Origin: a bacterium
Lineage (GTDB): Bacteria; Patescibacteriota; Minisyncoccia; Phycocordibacterales; UBA10002
DNA length: 9,647 bases
Direction: 5' to 3'
Assembly (NCBI GenBank): GCA_030648695.1
Contig: JAUSHG010000077.1
Location: 1-9,647, forward strand
How positions within the stretch are numbered: position 1 is the stretch's first letter; every line of letters begins with the position of its first letter. Below, piece after piece: positions 5,733 through 9,647 of the stretch. Under the pieces are notes generated by a model. The model had not been told where the DNA came from, made no database searches, and was given only the letters and a program-made list of their open reading frames with translations. The translations under genes and the position numbers were made by a program.

Positions 5733-5791
5733 GGGGGGCCTTTCGTTTGCCCACAGCATAGCAAAGGCACCCAATTTGCCAAAGGGGACAA

Positions 5792-6553
5792 CTATAGAAC
5801 AACAGCATCTTCCACTCTAAAGTCGCCGATTTGCGTCCGGCGAAGGCCGGAAAGTGTTGCCGGAACACCCAAACGGCGGCCAAGCTCTTCTGCAAGCGAA
5901 CGGATGTAGGTGCCGCTTGCAACGGAGAAGCGGATGCGCAGGATTAATTTGTCATCCCCGCGAATGCGGGGATCCAGTTCTGGATTCCCGTTTTCACGGG
6001 AATGACAGACGGAAATAAACGCTGCGGACTTTATTTCCATTGTTTTTACGGGCGGCACTACGCGTTCTCCCCGTCGCGCTTTTTTGTACAGCGCTTCCCC
6101 TCCTTGTTTTATTGCGGAGTACGCCGGAACTTTCAACTCCAACTTCCCCACCATCTCTTTCAGTGTCCGCTCAACTTCTTCCTTTGATATGTTGTTAATT
6201 TGAGTATTGTTTGGAAATTGGACATTGGAAATTGGTAATTCTCGGCCTTCGATATCTCCCGTATCAGTATGAAGGCCGAGTAGTATTTCCGCCTCATACA
6301 CTTTCGGCAGTTTCAAAAACTCATGCAGTTTTTTGGTGTCCTCCTCGGTAGCCACAATGAGCAACCCCGTCGCCATGGGGTCTAGCGTGCCTGCATGTCC
6401 GATTTTCACTCTGCGTGAAAATCGCCCTGAGGACGTTCGGCTGAGCTCAGTCGAAGCCCGTGTCGAAGGGCTACTACTAAACGTCTTTCTCCGCAGTATT
6501 CGGATGCAGTCAAAGGAAGTAATTCCCTTTGGTTTATCAACAAGCAATATCAT
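5792..6553 (-). CDS. truB: tRNA pseudouridine(55) synthase TruB with three repeat-derived insertions
   Basis: Converts U55 to pseudouridine in the T-loop of tRNAs. 253 residues from the ATG at 6553 (MILLVDKPKGITSFD). The catalytic Asp58 is in GHAGTLDPMATGLL; PAYSAIKQGG (143-152), RRGERV and SVASGTYIRSLAEELG (210-225) are standard. It lacks the C-terminal PUA domain of E. coli TruB. Three stretches do not belong to the family and match intergenic repeats: residues about 25-46 (palindrome, Ser/Arg/Thr-rich), 108-121 (heptamer array, Asn-rich) and 183-201 (the GTCAT element). All are in frame and in loops, and every catalytic motif remains. An upstream in-frame ATG at 6652 only adds translated direct repeats (GSCALC twice) and is rejected. 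No Shine-Dalgarno is visible. Confidence 0.95.
   Translation of the reverse strand: MILLVDKPKGITSFDCIRILRRKTFSSSPSTRASTELSRTSSGRFSRRVKIGHAGTLDPMATGLLIVATEEDTKKLHEFLKLPKVYEAEILLGLHTDTGDIEGRELPISNVQFPNNTQINNISKEEVERTLKEMVGKLELKVPAYSAIKQGGEALYKKARRGERVVPPVKTMEIKSAAFISVCHSRENGNPELDPRIRGDDKLILRIRFSVASGTYIRSLAEELGRRLGVPATLSGLRRTQIGDFRVEDAVVL
5951..6006. repeat. GTCAT...ATGAC palindromic element inside truB
   Basis: A 56-bp inverted repeat: GTCATCCCCG at one end, CGGGAATGAC at the other, with CCCCGC/GCGGGG and CCAG/CTGG stems, the same family as 3801-3897. On the minus strand it is read as CHSRENGNPELDPRIRGDD (residues 183-201), placed between two beta strands just before the conserved GTYIRSL region. 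Confidence 0.9.
6191..6240. repeat. Heptamer array inside truB
   Basis: Exact 7-nt phase on plus: GGAAATT, GGACATT, GGAAATT, GGTAATT (6213-6240), with weaker units before. Minus-strand reading gives ISNVQFPNNTQINN, an Asn/Gln-rich loop. Same construction as the intergenic array at 2499-2591. Because 7 nt x 3 = 7 codons, the array cycles through all reading frames, so it must be tolerated as a whole. Confidence 0.75.
6425..6470. repeat. CCCT...AGGG palindromic repeat inside truB
   Basis: Core TTCGGCTGAGCTCAGTCGAA (6436-6455) is a palindrome with a single G/T mismatch, flanked by CCCTGAGG and CGAAGGG. It resembles the widespread GAGCTCAG-centred dispersed repeats. It encodes the Ser/Thr/Arg-rich insert before RRVKIGHAGT in TruB. 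Confidence 0.75.
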
Positions 6554-6563
6554 ATAGAAAAAG

Positions 6564-6639
6564 CACAAAGCACAAGAACCCAGTACCCAAAGGAGAACCA
6601 AAATGTCCGACGGAAAAAGACACAAAGCACAAGAACCCA
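6564..6639. repeat. 19-nt direct repeats upstream of truB
   Basis: CACAAAGCACAAGAACCCA occurs at 6564-6582 and again at 6621-6639, 57 bp apart, with no mismatch. They occupy the truB leader. Their spacing is a multiple of three, which is why a long upstream ORF extension stays open and why it repeats GSCALC. Confidence 0.85.
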
Positions 6640-6684
6640 AAAAGCCAAACAAAATAGGTGCTCTTCGTTTGTGTTTTGAGGAGT

Positions 6685-7062
6685 TTACTCCGTTTTAGCT
6701 TTGGTACTATCCCTTACCGTACGAAACGCTCTCCATGCACGCTTGAGGTCGCGCATGCCAAGAAATCCCACAACCCCCAGAAGCAGGAGCAATAATTTGG
6801 TCTCAAGTTCGGTCTCGGAAAACGCGGTAAGAGAATAATTGGAAATGCCGGCACCTCCGCTTGCCAATGAAAAATTTGCAATCACATCCTTAAAAGATAC
6901 AAAAAGTGTTGCGACAAACGCGGCAATCACAATCACCACACAATCAAAAGCAAGGGGTGCCGTGTTACGGAGAAGAAACAGCATATAAATACGCCGCATT
7001 ATCCGTTGTTTAAGGGATTTCTTACCGTTGGGGTCAAAATTTGTACCGTTATACAGTTCCAT
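6685..7062 (-). CDS. Uncharacterised two-TM membrane protein
   Basis: 125 residues with a basic N-terminus (KKSLKQRIMRRIYM), a first membrane helix at about 35-57 (APLAFDCVVIVIAAFVATLF), a polar loop of about 30 residues (58-87), and a second helix at about 88-104 (TKLLLLLLGVVGFLG), then a basic tail (RDLKRAWRAFRTVRDSTKAK). Both termini are positively charged, so a cytoplasmic N and C with an outside loop fits. No family recognised. It is 131 bp upstream of truB on the same strand, with the 19-nt repeats in between, so co-transcription is possible. No clear ribosome-binding site. Confidence 0.75.
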   Translation of the reverse strand: MELYNGTNFDPNGKKSLKQRIMRRIYMLFLLRNTAPLAFDCVVIVIAAFVATLFVSFKDVIANFSLASGGAGISNYSLTAFSETELETKLLLLLLGVVGFLGMRDLKRAWRAFRTVRDSTKAKTE

Positions 7063-7082
7063 TATTAATGTTCTACTTTTAA

Positions 7083-7227
7083 AATTATTCTAATTATCTC
7101 AATTGCTCTAATTATTCTAATCAAATCCCAATTCTGAAATGCCTAATCCCGACAGTTTTCGGTTTTGGGTATTGGAGTTTGTGTATTCATTAGGTTAATT
7201 AGGTCAATTAGAATAATTGGGTTAATT
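7083..7227. repeat. Inverted 9-nt-phased arrays between sigma factor and membrane gene
   Basis: The left arm (7083-7127) repeats every 9 nt: AATTATTCT, AATTATCTC, AATTGCTCT, AATTATTCT, then AATCAAATC. The right arm (7192-7227) has the complementary motif at the same step: AGGTTAATT, AGGTCAATT, AGAATAATT, GGGTTAATT. About 65 bp of unphased sequence lies between. It sits just past the sigma-factor stop, so it may fold as a long 3' hairpin. No gene is seen here. Confidence 0.8.
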
Positions 7228-7228
7228 T

Positions 7229-7807
7229 CTACATGCTTCTGGGGTCATGCGCCCTCCGCTTGGCTATCAGTTTTCGCAAATCCGCTTTTGCCCGATGTAC
7301 CCGCGCCCGCACTGCTCCTTCGGATATGCCGACAATTTTGGCAACCTCGGCGTGCGGCTTGCCCTCAATAAAATGAAGCCGCATGACACTCGCGAGATTC
7401 TCCGGCAACTTCTCCAAAAACGCAGATACCTCGTCCGTATTGAGCGCCTGTTCCGCCTGTTCCGCAACTCCTTTATCGCCTATGAGCTCCTGTATTTCAG
7501 GGTCAAGGTCGGCAAGAAACACGCCTTCATTCTTCAGTTTCTTGTACGCGGTAAAGCAGGTGTTGACGAGAATACGGTAGCCCCATGATTTGAATCCGGC
7601 TCCGGGTTGAGGCGTGAACCGATGGGCGTTGCGGTATATCTTTACAAATGCATCCTGCACTGCGTCTTCGGCCGCCTCGCGATTATGCAAAATACTTTCT
7701 GCTTTGCGCAAAAACGCGGCTTCGTACCGGTCCAAAAGTACCGTAAACAGATGCGGCTTACGCAGTGACTTGGCAAGCACATCTTCATCAGACACGCCTG
7801 CAACCAT
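7229..7807 (-). CDS. ECF-type RNA polymerase sigma factor
   Basis: 192 residues from the ATG at 7807. Region 2 (about 21-64: LFTVLLDRYEAAFLRKAE, then EDAVQDAFVKIYRNAHRF) binds core polymerase and the -10. Region 4 (about 131-181: LEKLPENLASVMRLHFIEG, then IVGISEGAVRARVHRAKADL) is the helix-turn-helix for the -35. The lack of regions 1 and 3 makes it a group 4 (ECF) sigma. The start is fixed by a perfect AAGGAGGTG 8 nt before 7807; in-frame ATGs further upstream (7843, 7951) have no ribosome-binding site. No anti-sigma gene is adjacent: the neighbours are an RRM protein and a two-TM protein 167 bp downstream. The latter is membrane-bound but shows no anti-sigma motif I recognise. Confidence 0.93.
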   Translation of the reverse strand: MVAGVSDEDVLAKSLRKPHLFTVLLDRYEAAFLRKAESILHNREAAEDAVQDAFVKIYRNAHRFTPQPGAGFKSWGYRILVNTCFTAYKKLKNEGVFLADLDPEIQELIGDKGVAEQAEQALNTDEVSAFLEKLPENLASVMRLHFIEGKPHAEVAKIVGISEGAVRARVHRAKADLRKLIAKRRAHDPRSM

Positions 7808-7868
7808 ATCACGCACCTCCTTGTTGTTGTCATCAAGCAACATAACAGAAGAGTGTTTCCACTCAGTA

Positions 7869-7897
7869 CTGTTAATCCTAACGACTTTCCTGTTAAT
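7869..7897. promoter_or_regulatory. Direct repeats 21 bp apart upstream of the sigma factor
   Basis: CTGTTAAT at 7869-7876 and 7890-7897 (minus strand ATTAACAG), 21 bp apart, i.e. two helical turns, same face. On the minus strand the second copy follows TTGCAA, and TAGGAT lies 16 bp after it, a possible promoter. GAGTG-GAAA-CACTC forms a small hairpin downstream (minus 7864-7851). Could be an activator site or autoregulation region. Confidence 0.35.
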
Positions 7898-7928
7898 TGC
7901 AACACGAAAAAAGTCCCTGACGTTACAG

Positions 7929-7966
7929 AAAAACAGCCCCCCGTGTAACACGGGGGGCTGTTTTTT
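7929..7966. terminator. Strong bidirectional terminator after the RRM gene
   Basis: A perfect 12-bp GC-rich stem (CAGCCCCCCGTG, 7934-7945, with CACGGGGGGCTG, 7949-7960) with a 3-nt loop. T-run on plus (7961-7966) and on minus (TTTTT, 7933-7929). It ends the RRM transcript and insulates the sigma-factor leader. Confidence 0.92.
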
Positions 7967-7972
7967 GCATAA

Positions 7973-8293
7973 CTAGAAGCTTCGTGACTGATAGTCACCG
8001 CCTCCGCGGTCACCGCCTCCGCGGTCAAACCGGCGGGGGGGCCTCTCCGTCATCGGGCGTGCCTCGTTTACACGAAGGCTTCGTCCTTCCAATTCTTTGC
8101 CGTTCCACATTTCGATGGCCTTGGCGGCATCCGCCTCTTCCATCTCCACGAAACCGAAACCGCGTGAGCGGCCGCTCATCTTGTCAGAGAGCACGGATGC
8201 AGACACAACCGTTCCGGCCTGGGCAAAGGCATCGCGCAATCCGTCACTCGTCGTCGTGTAAGCGAGATTGCCGACATATAATTTTGTTGCCAT
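7973..8293 (-). CDS. Glycine-rich RRM RNA-binding protein
   Basis: 106 residues: one RNA-recognition motif (about 3-79) and a short Gly/Arg/Asp tail. RNP2 is LYVGNL (5-10) and RNP1 is RGFGFVEM (44-51), with the aromatic residues that stack on RNA (Y6, F46, F48). This single-RRM plus glycine-tail type occurs in cyanobacteria and many CPR bacteria, where it is thought to be an RNA chaperone, often cold-responsive. The tail has a 15-nt tandem duplication (7994-8008 and 8009-8023) encoding DRGGG twice. The leader is long (about 140 nt if the promoter at 8439-8467 is right) and contains hairpins; no Shine-Dalgarno is obvious. It is monocistronic and followed by a strong terminator. Confidence 0.95.
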   Translation of the reverse strand: MATKLYVGNLAYTTTSDGLRDAFAQAGTVVSASVLSDKMSGRSRGFGFVEMEEADAAKAIEMWNGKELEGRSLRVNEARPMTERPPRRFDRGGGDRGGGDYQSRSF

Positions 8294-8353
8294 ATTGAGA
8301 AAAATGCTATTGCTAACTTGTAACCCATACAGGTTACCTCATCGTCCGACCTC

Positions 8354-8382
8354 GCCCTTCGTAGCTTTATGCGAAGAAGGGC
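8354..8382. repeat. CCTTCGTAGC-type hairpin repeat in the RRM leader
   Basis: GCCCTTC (8354-8360) pairs with GAAGGGC (8376-8382) around GTAGCTTTATGCGAA. It looks like the CCTTCGTAGCTTTAGCGAAGG dispersed repeats seen in CPR genomes and is akin to the insert at 4613-4678. A second 6-bp hairpin (GTAACC/GGTTAC, 8320-8337) is closer to the RRM start. Confidence 0.5.
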
Positions 8383-8419
8383 CTCCTTCCCAACACGGCT
8401 CTACAAAAAGAGAAACCAC

Positions 8420-8448
8420 TTGAGAAAACGACTCTGCAAAAATATCAT
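8420..8448 (+). promoter_or_regulatory. Distal hisS promoter candidate
   Basis: TTGAGA (8420-8425), 17-bp spacer, TATCAT (8443-8448); expected start about 8455. The transcript would carry the 17-bp hairpin at 8474-8510 in its leader. Confidence 0.5.
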
Positions 8449-8467
8449 ACCGCTCTGAAAAATGCAA
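8439..8467 (-). promoter_or_regulatory. RRM gene promoter candidate
   Basis: On minus TTGCAT (8467-8462), 17 bp, TATTTT (8444-8439). It overlaps the plus-strand promoter at 8420-8448, so the two divergent genes may compete. Confidence 0.35.
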
Positions 8468-8473
8468 CGGCTC

Positions 8474-8510
8474 CGAGGGGCACCCTTGCGCGGCGCAAGG
8501 GTGCCCCTCG
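8474..8510. promoter_or_regulatory. Perfect 17-bp GC-rich hairpin in the RRM/hisS divergent region
   Basis: CGAGGGGCACCCTTGCG (8474-8490) and its exact reverse complement (8494-8510) around a 3-nt CGG loop. No T-run follows on either strand, so it is not a standard intrinsic terminator. It begins about 19 nt into the predicted distal hisS transcript. Possible roles: attenuator, 5' stabiliser, protein site or a mobile palindromic repeat. Confidence 0.75.
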
Positions 8511-8516
8511 TTCCCA

Positions 8517-8544
8517 TTGTGGAAAAACGAGAAATTGCTAAAAT
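8517..8544 (+). promoter_or_regulatory. Proximal hisS promoter, leaderless layout
   Basis: TTGTGG (8517-8522), 16 bp, TAAAAT (8539-8544), then six bases and the ATG at 8551. Those six bases are ACCTCC, identical to the anti-Shine-Dalgarno rather than its complement, so no ribosome-binding site exists. Layout equals that of the hydrolase promoter. Confidence 0.5.
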
Positions 8545-8550
8545 ACCTCC

Positions 8551-9456
8551 ATGTCTACCGAAAAAAAAGCACTCTCCTCTGAACCGTACAAGGGGGTACG
8601 GGATTTTTATCCGGAGGATATGGCGGTGCAGAACCACATCTATTCGGTGTGGCGCTCCGTTGCCGAGAAGGCGGGATATCAGGAATACAGCGCCTCCCTG
8701 CTTGAGCCCGCAGAGCTCTACCGTTCCAAAGGAAGCGAAGAAATCGTCAACGAGCAGATGTTCACGTTTACGGACCGCGGCGACCGCGAGGTGGCTCTGC
8801 GTCCGGAAATGACCCCCACTCTTGCACGAATGGTGGCGGCACAGCGCAAATCCCTTAAGTTCCCTCTCCGTTGGTACTCAATCCCCAATCTCTTTAGATA
8901 TGAACGTCCCCAGCGTGGCCGCAAACGCGAGCACTGGCAGTTGAACTGCGATTTGCTCGGCATTGCGGACGTTTCCGCCGAGGTGGAAATCATTAAGTTG
9001 GCCTCTGATGTAATGAAAGCGTTTGGGGCAAAGGGCGGCGACTTTGTAATAAAAATCAACAACCGAGCCGCAATGGAGGCGTCCCTTCTTGCCGAAGGCA
9101 TTTCAAAGGAAAACATCCGCGACATGTTTCGACAGTGGGATAAGGGAGGTGTGCCCGAAGACAAGAGAGCAACGGGTTTTGCTGCGACCAATGCCCTGCT
9201 TAAAGCATTGAAGGAAAATGGGGTGGAAAACGCAGAATTTGACGCGAGTATTGTACGCGGCTTTGACTACTACACCGGTATGGTGTTTGAGGTGTTTGAC
9301 ACGCATGAGGAAAATCGTCGCTCGCTCTTCGGCGGAGGACGGTACGATAACCTACTTGATATGTTTGGCGTAGAGCCGGTGCCCGCGGTCGGCTTCGGGA
9401 TGGGAGATGTCACCATCAGGGACTTTCTAGAAACCCATGGGCTACCACTAAAGTAA
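8551..9456 (+). CDS. hisS: Histidyl-tRNA synthetase catalytic core, no anticodon-binding domain
   Basis: Class II synthetase that charges tRNA-His. 301 residues against about 420 for typical HisRS. Present: LRPEMTPTLARMV (83-95), motif 2 FRYERPQRGRKREHWQ (115-130), the HisA motif VRGFDYYTGMVFEVFD (235-250, catalytic R236), LFGGGRYDNLL (259-269), and motif 3-like PAVGFGMGDVTIRDFLE (278-294), with GMGDV where most have GxER, a variant I associate with CPR enzymes. It stops at HGLPLK, right where the C-terminal anticodon-binding domain should begin. The insertion domain between motif 2 and HisA (about 183-228) is also shortened. No remnant of the missing domain follows in any frame. HisZ is another short paralogue, but the catalytic residues here favour a real synthetase core. 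Confidence 0.88.
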   Translation: MSTEKKALSSEPYKGVRDFYPEDMAVQNHIYSVWRSVAEKAGYQEYSASLLEPAELYRSKGSEEIVNEQMFTFTDRGDREVALRPEMTPTLARMVAAQRKSLKFPLRWYSIPNLFRYERPQRGRKREHWQLNCDLLGIADVSAEVEIIKLASDVMKAFGAKGGDFVIKINNRAAMEASLLAEGISKENIRDMFRQWDKGGVPEDKRATGFAATNALLKALKENGVENAEFDASIVRGFDYYTGMVFEVFDTHEENRRSLFGGGRYDNLLDMFGVEPVPAVGFGMGDVTIRDFLETHGLPLK

Positions 9457-9555
9457 TTTCGAATACCAAATATCTAATATCTACAAATACCGAATTTTGA
9501 ATATTCAATATCTCAACTCTTTCGAGATTCGAAATTTGATATTAGAGATTCAATT
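9455..9555. repeat. Inverted heptamer arrays starting in the hisS stop codon
   Basis: Phase of 7: AATTTCG (9455-9461), AATACCA, AATATCT, AATATCT, a 10-nt step, then AATTTTG, AATATTC, AATATCT (to 9513); the complementary arm is TTCGAGA, TTCGAAA, TTTGATA, TTAGAGA, TTCAATT (9521-9555). The first unit supplies the last two bases of the hisS TAA. It fills the whole hisS/exonuclease spacer. Confidence 0.8.
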
Positions 9556-9573
9556 TTTCACAATAATATTCAA

Positions 9574-9647
9574 ATGAGAAAAATTGTATTTGATATAGAA
9601 ACCAGCAACTTCTTTCACGACACCGGCTCGTCAGATCCGGCTTCTCT
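9574..9647 (+). CDS. Start of a predicted DEDD-type 3'-5' exonuclease (partial)
   Basis: Only 24 codons lie in the window. MRKIVFDIETSNFF begins with a hydrophobic strand and DIET, the Exo I motif of the DEDD/RNase H-like exonuclease fold (D7, E9), followed by GSSDPASL. That fits the family of stand-alone DnaQ/PolB-like exonuclease-domain proteins. No ribosome-binding site is seen; an AT-rich TAATAT lies 4 nt before the ATG. Activity and full domain content cannot be judged from this fragment. Confidence 0.6.
   Translation, partial: MRKIVFDIETSNFFHDTGSSDPAS

Noticed and set aside
6554..6652. N-terminal extension of TruB by 33 residues
   Set aside because: It translates only the 19-nt direct repeats (GSCALC twice) and is hydrophobic junk; the family start MILLVDKPKG begins at 6553.
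7083..7227. CRISPR array
   Set aside because: Units are 9 nt, degenerate and without unique spacers; no cas genes are in view.
7808..7951. Longer sigma factor starting at 7951 or 7843
   Set aside because: It would read through the terminator stem; the ATG at 7807 has a perfect AAGGAGGTG at ideal spacing.
8383..8390. AAGGAGG on minus as the start signal of a leader peptide
   Set aside because: No start codon at proper distance; the next ATG gives only Met-Arg-stop.
8474..8550. T-box riboswitch for hisS
   Set aside because: The leader is too short and has no specifier loop or T-box sequence.
1..9647. tRNA or rRNA genes
   Set aside because: No cloverleaf-like CCA ends, T-loop GGTTCRA contexts or rRNA stretches were found by eye; a tRNA search tool would settle it.

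Overview
The window looks like a chromosomal segment of a Candidate Phyla Radiation bacterium (Patescibacteria, probably Parcubacteria-like). This is inferred from gene content and style: small cores of housekeeping enzymes (MetK, TsaC, TruB, HisS), a long-form TrpR/YerC-like regulator, a GFGMGDV variant at motif 3 of HisRS, a DUF7282-like anchored protein, very compact promoters, and intergenic spacers filled with short AT-rich repeats. No taxonomic marker (rRNA, ribosomal protein) is present, so the assignment is not proven.

Layout. From 30 to 4435 everything is on the minus strand: a TrpR-like regulator with a 28-bp palindrome at its start and a second, cut copy beyond its end; a SerB-like HAD phosphatase; metK with a full SAM riboswitch leader (promoter, aptamer, antiterminator/terminator); a small unknown gene; tsaC; and a membrane-anchored DUF7282-like protein. 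An alpha/beta hydrolase lies on plus (4566-5375). A second minus-strand block (5385-8293) holds a small SH3-like unknown ORF, truB, a two-TM protein, an ECF-type sigma factor and an RRM RNA-binding protein. Divergent from it on plus are hisS (8551-9456) and the first codons of an exonuclease-like gene running off the end.

Most housekeeping products serve translation: TsaC (tRNA t6A37), TruB (tRNA psi55), HisS (tRNA-His charging) and MetK (SAM). They do not form one operon; most units have their own promoter and hairpin terminator.

The most unusual content is repeat-related. (1) Several spacers contain arrays phased at exactly 7 or 9 nt, mostly arranged as two inverted arms, each spacer with its own motif. 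(2) truB seems to have absorbed three unrelated intergenic repeat types in frame, and the hydrolase another as an 11-residue tandem duplication. (3) HisS stops just after the catalytic core, without an anticodon-binding domain, and its stop codon lies inside the first heptamer of such an array. Together these suggest repeat expansion that continually edits gene ends and surface loops.
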